Positions 38,777-48,400 of a stretch of DNA of 54,978 bases are shown here, piece after piece (the first letter of the stretch is position 1; every line of letters begins with the position of its first letter). The DNA comes from an uncultured bacterium (lineage in GTDB: Bacteria > Actinomycetota > Coriobacteriia > Coriobacteriales > Coriobacteriaceae), in NCBI GenBank assembly GCA_905215445.1, contig CAJMPZ010000008.1, positions 1 to 54,978 on the forward strand, given 5' to 3'. A program made the translations under genes and the position numbers. The notes beneath the pieces were generated by a model that did not search any database, was not told where the DNA came from, and saw nothing but the letters and a program-made list of their open reading frames with translations.

Positions 38777-40081
38777 ATGGCCAGAACATCACTTCGGACC
38801 ATTATTTGCGGCGTACCTGCGGGAACGCTCACGCAAGATGAGAACGGTCTTATCAGCTTTACCTACGATCATGACTATGACGGGCCAGCCCTATCGACCA
38901 ACATACCCGTATCGAATCGCACATACGGACAACAGGTCATGAATCCGTACCTGTTTGGCCTTCTACCCGACAGCGAGGATCAGCGAAAAGCGATTGCTGC
39001 CGAATTCGACGTTAGACCCAACAATGCCGTTGCGCTACTCAGCCATATCGGACTTGACTGTCCGGGTGGAGTGCAGTTTTGTGCCGAAGAAGACGTCAAC
39101 GCCGTCCTGCATCGCACCAGCGAATACCGCCCTATAGGCGATCACGAGATTGCGCTGCGTCTCAAGTCGATCAGAGATGACCGCGATGCATCGTGGATGG
39201 GTCTAGATGAAAGTTGGTCACTTGGAGGCAACCAGGGCAAGTTCGCACTCGCACTCATAGACGGTCGCTGGTGCGAATGTGTGGGCTCCTCGCCCACGAC
39301 GCATATTTTCAAAAATGGCGTTATCGGATTTAAACTCGAGGCTCTCAATGAGTTTGTCTGCATGAAAAGCGCCCAGCGCGCCGGTATCGCAACGGCAAAC
39401 GTCGAATATCGTATGTTTGAGGACGAACCTGCCCTCATTGTTGAGCGCTATGACCGCATGAAAGTCGAAGACGGAACGATCAGGCGTCTACATCAAGAAG
39501 ACCTCTGCCAGGCACTTGGGGTGATGCCCGCCCAAAAGTACACGGCAGACGGCGGCCCGACCACCCGCGACATTCAAGAGCTCCTCATAAATACGAGCCA
39601 CCATCAACTTAACCTGTATCTGTTTACGCAAATACTGTTCTTCAACGCCATTATCGGCGCACCGGATGCGCATGCGAAAAACTATTCCCTGCTCCTTGGA
39701 AACGACGGCGCAGCCATGATGGCTCGAATGTACGATGTCGCATCGGGTTTGGCATATGAGCGCATGCGCCGCCGAGCGCGCCTTGCCATGAGCGTTGGCG
39801 GCGAAAACCGTGTGGGACGCATCGGTCCAGGCGCTATCCGCCGATACCACGGTATGGGCGACCCCGCGCTGGAGGCGGCGCTTACCGATGCCGGGCTATC
39901 CGAGAAGTTTTGCTTTGCGGCCATGATGGACCTCGCCTACGAGGTACCCATTTGCATGGAAGAGGTCATGGACGAATATGCCGACCTGCCCGGCATGGCG
40001 GACCTGCGCGAGCATATGCTCGGCCCCGTCCGCGAAAACTGCCAGCGCACCATCGACCTCATCAAGGCGGATATGGGCTAG
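38777..40081 (+). CDS. hipA: HipA-family serine/threonine kinase toxin
   Basis: 434 aa. Typical HipA kinases inactivate glutamyl-tRNA synthetase (or a related target) and induce persistence. Visible features: the N-terminal subdomain 1 (about 1-100), the Gly-rich autophosphorylation loop SWSLGGNQGKFALAL (about 148-162), the catalytic loop IGAPDAHAKNYSLLL and the metal-binding Asp in MYDVASGL. All key residues seem intact, so it is likely active. It follows hipB by 3 bases and is followed by a terminator. The target of this particular HipA is not known. Confidence 0.92.
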   Translation: MARTSLRTIICGVPAGTLTQDENGLISFTYDHDYDGPALSTNIPVSNRTYGQQVMNPYLFGLLPDSEDQRKAIAAEFDVRPNNAVALLSHIGLDCPGGVQFCAEEDVNAVLHRTSEYRPIGDHEIALRLKSIRDDRDASWMGLDESWSLGGNQGKFALALIDGRWCECVGSSPTTHIFKNGVIGFKLEALNEFVCMKSAQRAGIATANVEYRMFEDEPALIVERYDRMKVEDGTIRRLHQEDLCQALGVMPAQKYTADGGPTTRDIQELLINTSHHQLNLYLFTQILFFNAIIGAPDAHAKNYSLLLGNDGAAMMARMYDVASGLAYERMRRRARLAMSVGGENRVGRIGPGAIRRYHGMGDPALEAALTDAGLSEKFCFAAMMDLAYEVPICMEEVMDEYADLPGMADLREHMLGPVRENCQRTIDLIKADMG

Positions 40082-40112
40082 ACGCCAATCAATTTCCCAT
40101 TTCTTAAAAGAA

Positions 40113-40153
40113 GAGAGGGGGCACCCGTCGCAAAAGCTCAGATGCCCCCTCTC
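40113..40153. terminator. Terminator between hipA and pepD
   Basis: Exact 11-bp arms GAGAGGGGGCA / TGCCCCCTCTC with a 19-nt loop, between convergent genes. Confidence 0.75.
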
Positions 40154-40208
40154 ATAATGTCATTTGCAATCCGCTAGCACGTGGCTCGGACTGCTGCTAG
40201 CGCAACCT

Positions 40209-41666
40209 TTACGCAGCGAGGCGCTTGAGGACGTCGATGAGCAGCTCGTAGAAGCGCTCGGCAGAAGCGAGCTCCATGCTCTCGTCCGGGGTGTGGACAT
40301 CGGAGAGCGTCGGGCCCACGGCGATGGCGTCCAGGCCGTGCAGGGCCTCGGCAAACAGGCCGCACTCAAGGCCGGCGTGAATGGACTCGATGCGCAGCTC
40401 GGAGCCAAAGAGCTCGCGATAGCTCTCGACAAAGATGTCGCGGACCGGCGAATGCTCGGCATAGCTCCAGCCGGGATACTCGAACTCGAACTTGGCGTCG
40501 AAGCCCAGGACATCGGCCAGCGTCTGCAGGCGGTCCTTGAACTCGTTCTGCAGCGAGGTAATCGAGGAGCGCGGGGACAGCATGATCTTGACCTCGTCGT
40601 CAGAAGTGGCAACCACACCGATGTTGGAGGAAACCTCGACGGAGCCGTCGGTGGCGACGTTGCGGCGAATCACGCCGTTAGGGGCAAGACGCAGGGCGCG
40701 GATGAGGGCAAGCGCAGACTTCTGGTCCATGGCCTCGACCTCGGTGTCGTCGGCAATCTCGACGGTGCAGGTAAAGCCGGGGTCAAAGACCTCGAGCTCG
40801 GCAGTGACGTCGGCAATGATGCCCTTTGCGATCTGGGCCGCGGCCTCGGCGGCAGCGTGATCAGTGTAGACCAGCTCGGCCTTGCACTCACGGTTGATGG
40901 CGTTGTCCTTAGTGCCGCCGTTAAAGCTGACGATGGCGGGCTCGCCGGCGACCATCAGGCGGTCGATGATGCGGGCCATGATGAGGTTGCCGTTGCCGCG
41001 CTCCAGGTGGATGTCGGCGCCGGAGTGACCACCCAGCAGGCCGGAGATCTCGAGCGTAAGGGTGCTGCCGGTCTTGTGCTCGCGCACGATCGGGCAGGTG
41101 TAGGTAACGACGACACCGCCGGCGCAGCTGACGGTGGCCACGCCCTCCTCCTCGGAATCGAGGTTGATCATGGTGCGGGCGCTAATCTGGGACTTGTCGA
41201 GCGTCTCGGCGCCAACCAGGCCAGTCTCCTCGTCGGTGGTGAACACGCACTCGAGGGCCGGATGAGCAATCGAATCGTCGTTGAGCACGGTGAGCATCAG
41301 AGCGACAGCAATGCCGTTGTCGGCGCCCAGGGTGGTGCCGTTAGCGGTGAGGACGCCGTCCTTGACGACCAGGTCGATACCATCGGTCGTAAAGTCGTGC
41401 TCAACGGAGCCAAGCTTGTCGCACACCATGTCGATGTGGCCCTGCAGCATCACGGTCGGGGCATTCTCGGCGCCGGCAGATGCGGGCTTACGAATGATGA
41501 CGTTGTAGACCTCGTCCTGATACACGTCGAGGCCGCGCTCCTTGGCAAACGCAACCAAGAAATCGCTGATGCCCTTCTCGTTGCCAGACCCACGGGGGAT
41601 TGCGCTGATCTCCTCAAAGAAATGGAACAGCTGGGCGGGCTCGTAGCCAGTAATCTTGTAGTCCAT
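40209..41666 (-). CDS. pepD: Aminoacyl-histidine dipeptidase (M20 family)
   Basis: Zinc dipeptidase that cleaves Xaa-His and related dipeptides in the cytosol. 485 aa from the ATG at 41666, which has AAGGAGG 7 bases upstream; the longer frame to 41771 is not needed. Metal-site motifs: QGHIDMVCDK, GADNGIAVA, TTDEETGLVGA, NLDSEEEG and, near the C-terminus, IHAGLECGLF. A lid/dimerisation domain interrupts the catalytic domain (about 200-390). Monocistronic, between two hairpins. Confidence 0.94.
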   Translation of the reverse strand: MDYKITGYEPAQLFHFFEEISAIPRGSGNEKGISDFLVAFAKERGLDVYQDEVYNVIIRKPASAGAENAPTVMLQGHIDMVCDKLGSVEHDFTTDGIDLVVKDGVLTANGTTLGADNGIAVALMLTVLNDDSIAHPALECVFTTDEETGLVGAETLDKSQISARTMINLDSEEEGVATVSCAGGVVVTYTCPIVREHKTGSTLTLEISGLLGGHSGADIHLERGNGNLIMARIIDRLMVAGEPAIVSFNGGTKDNAINRECKAELVYTDHAAAEAAAQIAKGIIADVTAELEVFDPGFTCTVEIADDTEVEAMDQKSALALIRALRLAPNGVIRRNVATDGSVEVSSNIGVVATSDDEVKIMLSPRSSITSLQNEFKDRLQTLADVLGFDAKFEFEYPGWSYAEHSPVRDIFVESYRELFGSELRIESIHAGLECGLFAEALHGLDAIAVGPTLSDVHTPDESMELASAERFYELLIDVLKRLAA

Positions 41667-41822
41667 GGTGCCTCCTTGGCGCAACTGGTTAGACAATAAG
41701 ACATGCGCCTTGTATATTCCCAGACTTCGTTTGCATAAACCACTCGAAAACGCCGAGCGCCCTCGCATCATCGGCTAACGGTGGACCGCATAGCGTAACG
41801 GTCACAACTTCACAGCTCTACA

Positions 41823-41854
41823 AATCGAGGCGCCCTTGCCGGAACGCCTCGATT
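41823..41854 (-). terminator. Hairpin terminator of clpC
   Basis: Exact 10-bp arms AATCGAGGCG / CGCCTCGATT, 26 bases after the clpC stop, with only a short T-run. Confidence 0.65.
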
Positions 41855-41879
41855 GCACAGATCAAATTGTCGCCACACC

Positions 41880-44522
41880 CTACAGCGCGCCGGAACCGGC
41901 TTGCATCATGCCGCCGGGGCCCGAGGTCACGCCGCCGCTCACGGGCGCGGCGTTGCCGGTGTGCGGTGCCGCCGGGGCGGTATCGCCACCGAGCGTGCCC
42001 GCCGGACGCGGTGCCGGGATCTCGCCCGTGCCGTGGCTAAAGACAAACTTGCCATCGGCCACGTCGCACAGGACGGTATCGCCCTCGCCCCACTCGCCGG
42101 CCAGAAGCTCCTCGGACAGCGGGTCCTCGATGAGCTTTTGGATGGCACGGCGCAGCGGACGCGCACCGTTGGTGAGGTCGGTGCCCTCGGCCACGATCTT
42201 GTCATAGGCCGCATCGGTGAGCTTGATGTTCATGCCGTTGGCAATCAAACGCTGACGCAGGTCGTCCACCAGCAGGTGCGCGATCTTGGTGAGATTCTCG
42301 CCCGAGAGCTTCTGGAACACCACGATGTCATCGATACGGTTGAGCAGCTCGGGGCGGAACAGGCGCTTGAGCTCGCCCATCGCGCGACCACGGATCTCAC
42401 TCGACGTGAGACCCTGCTCGCCGGTGGTGCCAAAGCCCACGCTCGCATCCTGCGCAATCTCGCGGGCGCCCACGTTGGACGTCATGATGATCACGGTGTT
42501 GCGGAAGTCTACCGTCTTGCCCTGGCTATCGGTCAGGCGGCCCTCCTCCAGCACCTGCAGCAAGATGTTGAAGATATCGGGGTGCGCCTTCTCGATCTCG
42601 TCGAACAGCACGACCGAGTACGGGTGACGACGAACGGCCTTGGTGAGCTGGCCGCCCTCGTCGTGACCGACGTAACCCGGAGGGCTACCGATGAGCTTGG
42701 AGACCTCGAACTCGCTACCGAACTCGGACATGTCGAAGCTGATGAGCGCATCCTTGCTGCCAAAGAGGTACTCGGCGAGCGTCTTGGCGAGCTCGGTCTT
42801 GCCCGTGCCGGTGGGACCCAGGAAGATAAAGCTGCCGCCGGGGCGACGCGGATCCTTGAGCGGCGAGCGGCTGCGGCGTACGGCCTTGGCAACTGCCTCG
42901 ACAGCCTCGTCCTGACCGATGATGCGCGTCTTGAGCACGCTTTCGGCCTGCAGCAGGCGACGGCTCTCGCTCTCGGTAAGCGAGGACACCGGTACGCCCG
43001 AAGTCACGGACACGATATCGGCGATCTGACTCACATCGATGGTGAGCGGGCTGGCGTCGAGCTCGGCGGTCCAGGCGGCCTTGGCCTCGGCGAGCTCAAT
43101 CTCGGCGGCCTTCTGCCGCTCGGTAATCTCGGCGGCCTTGTTCATGTCGTCGCTCTCGGTGGCCTCCTGCGCGGCGGCCTTGAGTTCCTCGATGCGATGC
43201 TCGGCCTCGCGCACCGGCTCGGGCGCGCGATTCGCGGCGATGCGAGCGCGGGCACCGGCCTCGTCAATGAGGTCGATGGCCTTATCGGGCAGGAAGCGAT
43301 CCTGGATGTAGCGGTTGGAAAGGTTCGCGGCGGCCTCGATAGCACCCTGCGTATAGCGCACATGGTGGTGCTCCTCGTAGCGCGGCTTGAGCGCGGTCAG
43401 GATCTTGACCGTGTCCTCGACGCTCGGCTCCTCGACATCGATGGTCTGGAAGCGACGCTCGAAGGCCGGGTCCTTGGTGAGGTACTTGCGGAATTCCTCG
43501 GCCGTGGTGGCGCCGATAATCTGGAAGGCACCGCGCGCGAGCACGGGCTTGAGCATAGAGCTCGCGTCGATGGAGCCCTCAGCAGAACCGGCACCGATGA
43601 TGGTGTGCATCTCGTCGATAAACAGGATGACGTCGTCGGCTTCGGTGGCCTCCTGGATCACGTTCTTGAGGCGCTCCTCAAACTCGCCGCGATACTTGGC
43701 ACCCGCCACGAGGCCCGGCAGGTCGAGCGTCCAGATATTCTGGTTCATGAGGTTCTCGGGCACGTTGCCGGCTGCAATCTGCTGAGCCAGGCCCTCGACG
43801 ATGGCCGTCTTGCCCACGCCGGGGTCGCCCAGAATGAGCGGGTTGTTCTTGGTGCGGCGCGAAAGAATTTCCATCATACGCTGGACTTCCTTTTCGCGAC
43901 CAATTACAGGGTCGAGCTCGCCGTCGCGCGCCTTCTGCGTGAGGTTGGTCGCGAACTGCTTAAGCGTATCGGTGCCACTCCCCTTTTGCTGAGAGGCATC
44001 CGAGCCGCTAAAGAACGGCAGGCCCGCACCGGGACGCCCGGCACCGGCGCCGGCGAGCGGACGCTTCTTGTCCTGGTCCTTGGCAGTGAGTTTCTCGATA
44101 GCCTTTTTGATAGAGGCGGACGACACACCCAGGCGCATGAGGATGTCCATGGCCATGCCGTTGCCCTCTTCGACGATGCCGATCAGCAAGTGCTCGGTCG
44201 ACACGTAGGTCTGGTTATTCTCACGCGCCACGCGGAATGAACGCTCCATAACGCTAATGACGAGCGGCGTAAAGGCGAGCTTAGCCGCCTCGGTCTCCTC
44301 ACTGGGCTCGGGAACCGTGGTCTGGACCTCCTTGAGGGTGTCCATGATGTCGTCGTAGGAGATATCAAGCGAGCGCAGTGCCTCGGCGGCAATGCCCTCG
44401 TCCTCCTTGGCAAGCGCGAGCAGCAGGTGCTCGGTGCCCACCTTATTTGAATGAAGATCGAGCGCCTCCTGTTTGGCCATCGACATGACCTTGCGCGCTC
44501 GATCGGTAAATCTATCTAACAT
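41880..44522 (-). CDS. clpC: ATP-dependent Clp protease ATPase ClpC
   Basis: AAA+ unfoldase that feeds proteins to ClpP. 880 aa from the ATG at 44522 (AAGGAAACG upstream): double Clp N domain (1-145), D1 with Walker A GDPGVGKT, a middle coiled-coil domain (about 400-470), and D2 with Walker A GPTGTGKT and Walker B VVLFDEIEKA. A UVR motif is not evident. The C-terminus is a Gly/Pro/Ala-rich tail ending MMQAGSGAL. No mcsA, mcsB or ctsR is adjacent, so McsB-type arginine-kinase control is not encoded here. No CIRCE or HAIR box was found in the 190-base upstream spacer. Confidence 0.94.
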   Translation of the reverse strand: MLDRFTDRARKVMSMAKQEALDLHSNKVGTEHLLLALAKEDEGIAAEALRSLDISYDDIMDTLKEVQTTVPEPSEETEAAKLAFTPLVISVMERSFRVARENNQTYVSTEHLLIGIVEEGNGMAMDILMRLGVSSASIKKAIEKLTAKDQDKKRPLAGAGAGRPGAGLPFFSGSDASQQKGSGTDTLKQFATNLTQKARDGELDPVIGREKEVQRMMEILSRRTKNNPLILGDPGVGKTAIVEGLAQQIAAGNVPENLMNQNIWTLDLPGLVAGAKYRGEFEERLKNVIQEATEADDVILFIDEMHTIIGAGSAEGSIDASSMLKPVLARGAFQIIGATTAEEFRKYLTKDPAFERRFQTIDVEEPSVEDTVKILTALKPRYEEHHHVRYTQGAIEAAANLSNRYIQDRFLPDKAIDLIDEAGARARIAANRAPEPVREAEHRIEELKAAAQEATESDDMNKAAEITERQKAAEIELAEAKAAWTAELDASPLTIDVSQIADIVSVTSGVPVSSLTESESRRLLQAESVLKTRIIGQDEAVEAVAKAVRRSRSPLKDPRRPGGSFIFLGPTGTGKTELAKTLAEYLFGSKDALISFDMSEFGSEFEVSKLIGSPPGYVGHDEGGQLTKAVRRHPYSVVLFDEIEKAHPDIFNILLQVLEEGRLTDSQGKTVDFRNTVIIMTSNVGAREIAQDASVGFGTTGEQGLTSSEIRGRAMGELKRLFRPELLNRIDDIVVFQKLSGENLTKIAHLLVDDLRQRLIANGMNIKLTDAAYDKIVAEGTDLTNGARPLRRAIQKLIEDPLSEELLAGEWGEGDTVLCDVADGKFVFSHGTGEIPAPRPAGTLGGDTAPAAPHTGNAAPVSGGVTSGPGGMMQAGSGAL

Positions 44523-44714
44523 GCTCGTTTCCTTACATGAGTTCATCGAAATCAAAACGCCCGCCCGTCGGCGGCGCTTTTGTCTCTTTACCCACAGGTT
44601 GTCTATGTTAACAGCTGGAGGAATATCTATAAACCCGGCTCACATGAATGCAGGTTATGACCGCATCGCGGGACTCACCGCGCGATGCGCGACAGGCACC
44701 CCGCAAGAGAAACC

Positions 44715-45404
44715 CTAGGCGTCTTTCACCACGTCGGGACTCGTCGCACGCGATGCGCGATAGGCATCGGCCTCCTTGGAGACGCGTTCGAGCAGCTCGG
44801 ATGTATCGACGCCCTCGACTTGCGCGACCGTTTCCACCGTCTGCATGGCGACCGCCCTCAGGTACGCGCACGCGCTGTCCCCCAGCTGCTCGAGGTCTAT
44901 CTCCTCGCCGCCCTCCCGGGCAAAGCCGACCGCCATCACAAAGTCCATGATGCCCGAGACCAGAAAGCCCACCGCAAAGCTCGAATCCGCCTTGAGCTCT
45001 TCTCCGTCGGGGTGGACGATCTCTCTCACGCGGTCGATGATGATCGTATGGATGCCCTGCACGACCTGCTCGGCGGCACCCGCCCTCATGGTGATGACGA
45101 TGCGCCGCAGCAGGCAGCGGACGTCGCGCCGGTCGAACGCCGAAAGGTCGCCCTCGCTCGAAAAATGCCAGAGGGCATCGGTGATGAGCTCGTTATCCTG
45201 CAGCAGTTGGGCTATGGCGATGGCGACGAGTTCATCGAAATCGTGAAAATAGTAGTAAAACGTTCCGCGATTGCACCGGGCGGCGCGGGTCACCTCGCCA
45301 ACCGACAGCTCGAAGATGCTGTTGTTCTCGATGAGCTCCCAAAACGCCTCGATGATACGGGTGCGTGCATCGGGCGCATCGGCGTCCTTACGCGGTCTCG
45401 CCAT
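44715..45404 (-). CDS. TetR-family transcriptional regulator
   Basis: 229 aa. TetR HTH at residues about 12-60 (TRIIEAFWELIENNSIFELS, then NRGTFYYYFHDFDELV), followed by a helical ligand-binding domain. The start at 45404 (ATG; GGTGAGG upstream) lies within the last codons of the 1479-aa activase gene, so the two are translationally coupled. A 21-bp palindrome upstream of the activase (49877-49897) is a natural operator, suggesting that this regulator controls its own operon. The ligand is unknown; an acyl-CoA or 2-hydroxyacid-related signal would fit the partner gene. Confidence 0.88.
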   Translation of the reverse strand: MARPRKDADAPDARTRIIEAFWELIENNSIFELSVGEVTRAARCNRGTFYYYFHDFDELVAIAIAQLLQDNELITDALWHFSSEGDLSAFDRRDVRCLLRRIVITMRAGAAEQVVQGIHTIIIDRVREIVHPDGEELKADSSFAVGFLVSGIMDFVMAVGFAREGGEEIDLEQLGDSACAYLRAVAMQTVETVAQVEGVDTSELLERVSKEADAYRASRATSPDVVKDA

Positions 45405-48400
45405 GCGCCTCACCGCACCCCTGCGCCTTGGCGTTCATGATGAGCATCTGAAGACGGTTCTCCACGTTGGCGAAGCTCACGTCGGGATCGTAGTCGAGCG
45501 GCAGGAACTGCGCCGTGGGATACTGCTCCTTGAGCGCATGGATGAGCCCGCGCCCCACGACATGGTTGGGCAGACACCCGAACGGCTGCAGGATCACGAA
45601 GTTGCGGCAGCCGCGCTTGGCGTGCTCGAGGATCTCCGCCGGAATCAGCACGCCCTCGCCCGCATCGAACGTATGGTGCAGGATCTTATCGCTCGCGCGC
45701 ACGAGCTCGGGCATGCGCGTCGGCGGCTCGTAGAGCGGGCTCGCCGCGCCCAGGCGGTCGCAACGGTCGTGCGCGAGCTCGAACAGGTTGTCCGCCGTGG
45801 CGTACCAGGCCTTTTCGGGCAGCGACAGGTCGACGTGGAACTCGCGCGACTGCGCATGCTTGTAGAAATAGGTCTTGCGGATCACGTCGGTCATGCGCGC
45901 CTCGATGACCTCGAGCCCGTTGTCCTCGAGGTAGCGCTCGATCTCGTGGTTGGCGCCGAGATGGAAATTGAGCAGGTACTCGCCCACGATGAGAACGGTC
46001 GGATGCGGGTTCGAGCGGTCGTACGGAACGGCGTCCATGATCGCAAGCGCGCGTTTGAAGCCCGTCGCCTGGCCTCTCAGCCCGGAGCGCTCCATGCCCT
46101 CGATAACCTCATCGAGCGCGCGGTCGAACGCAGCGTCCGCCGCGCCCTTCTCGAGCTCGTAGGGACGGATGCGCCTAAGCATGGCCTCGAGGGTATCGAT
46201 CATGGGAAGACCGTAGGCGATCTGGATGCTCGGGCCAAGGCCGAGCTTGAAGCCCGGATGCGCATTGTGGGCATCGACGTCGTCGTTGGTGAGCACCGGG
46301 ACATAGTCGTATCCCGCGTCGTCGAGCGCGCGGCGCAGCAGGGGCATGTAGTGCGTCAGGCGGCAGTCGCCGATATACTTGCCAGTCACCACGGCGACGT
46401 CGTGCGGGTCGTACTTACCGCTCTCGAGTGCCGCGAGCGCCTCGCCGATCACGATTTGCGCGGGGAAGCAGATGTCGTTGTGCACATAGCGTTTGCCCAG
46501 GCGGATGGCATCCTCGCGCCCGATATCAAGGGCCTCGGCGCGCACGCCCTGATTGCGCATCGCCGCGGTCATGAGCCTGCAGAACGCATGGGAGGTGTTG
46601 GGGACCAGCGCGATCTTGTCGTGCCGGTCGCGCTTGGTGTACTTGACCTTATACGGGTCGTCGAGCGGATGGACCGCGTGCACCCGGGCGCCCTCGGCAC
46701 GCTCCTCCGCGCGACGACGGTTGACCGACTCGATAAACGAACGCACGCGAATGCCCATGGGACCGGCGACGTCGCTCTCATCGAGCTTGATCATCATCGG
46801 AACCTTGGAGCCCATCTCGCCCATCATGCGCGCGATCTCATCGGTGAGATACGCATCGTGGCCGCAGCCGAAGCTGCCCATCTGCACGAGCTCGAGCTCG
46901 GGCGTCGATGCGACGATGACCGCGCACGACAGCATGCGCGCATGGTAGTTGTTCACGATGTCGATGCGGCTGTTGGAAAGATCGACGTTGCAGACCCCCG
47001 GCACCGCATCGGGCGTCAGGACGGGGATGCCGCGCTCAGAGAAGAGCTTGGGCAGCCCGTGGTTGACCAGCGGGTCGTTGTGGTACGGGCGCGAAGCGAT
47101 CACCACCGCGTAGCCGCCGTCCTCGCGCACGTTCTCGAGCACCTGCCTGCCGCGCAGCTGCAGCTGGTTCTCAAACGTCTGCTGCGCGCGGTCCGCCTGC
47201 TCGGTCGCCTTGGCAACCAGGTCGGCATCGATATCGAAGGTCTCCTTGCACCACGCCTTGAGCTGGCGGTTTCGGTCGCCCTCGTCGTACCAGTGGAACA
47301 GCGGCGTATCGAACGGAACGCCGAAACGCTCCTCCGGGTTATCGGAATTGCGCATCACGTAGGGGTATCCCTTTACGACGGCGCACATCCACTCGCTGGT
47401 AGAGGCGGTGTTTTCGGTGGGCACCGTCGTGATGATGGGCATGAAGATACGGTCGACGCCGGCGTCGACGAGATTGCGGATGTGCCCGTGGACGAGCTTG
47501 GCCGGGAAGCACACGGTGTCGGATGTGACGTGCGCCAGACCGCGCTCGTACATCGCCTTGGTGCTGCGTCCCGAGACGCGCACCTTAAAGCCGAGCGTGC
47601 TGAAGAACGTCGACCAGAACGGCATGGTGTCCCAGAACTCGAGCACACGGGGAATGCCGATCGTGACATCGCGCCCCCCGCAGACGGGAACCGTGGGGCA
47701 CGACTCGAACAGCAGCTTCTCGCGGTCGACAAAGAGATTGGGGGCAGCCGCGGTCCGGTCGCGCCCCGTGCCGGGTGCCTGTGCCTCGCAAGCACCCTGC
47801 GGACGCAGCTCCTCCGCCGCGGGAACCTCGCGCACGAGCTCATCCCATGAGATGGCGCCGCCGCGCGGGCAGCGATTGCCCGTGACGTAAAGCGAGCCGT
47901 CGCCAAATGCCACGACCGCGCGCTGGCAGCGGTTGTTGCACCGACGGCAGGTAACGCCGCCGAACTCGCGATGCTCGAAGCGCTCCACGGCATCGAGCCC
48001 GATAAACGACGTGCCGGCGTCGCCCTTGCGGCATTCCTCGCGCGCGAGCAGGGCGATACCGATAGCGCCCATCAGCCCCGGGTGGGGCGCACGCGTGACG
48101 GGTTTGCCCAGATACTGCTCGAATGCGCGCAGCACCGCGTCGTTTCGGAACGTGCCGCCCTGAACGACGACTTTGTCGCCCAGACGGTTGAGATTTGAAA
48201 CGCGAATGACCTTGGTGAACACGTTCTCGATAATCGAACGGCAGAGACCGGCCATGATGTCGCCCGGACCCTTACCGCGCCGCTGCTCGGAAACGACGCT
48301 GCTGTTCATGAACACCGTGCAGCGGCTGCCGAGAACGGCGGGGGCTTTGGACGAAAATGCCTCGGTCGCGATATCCTCAACGGCTATTCCGAGGTTTTTG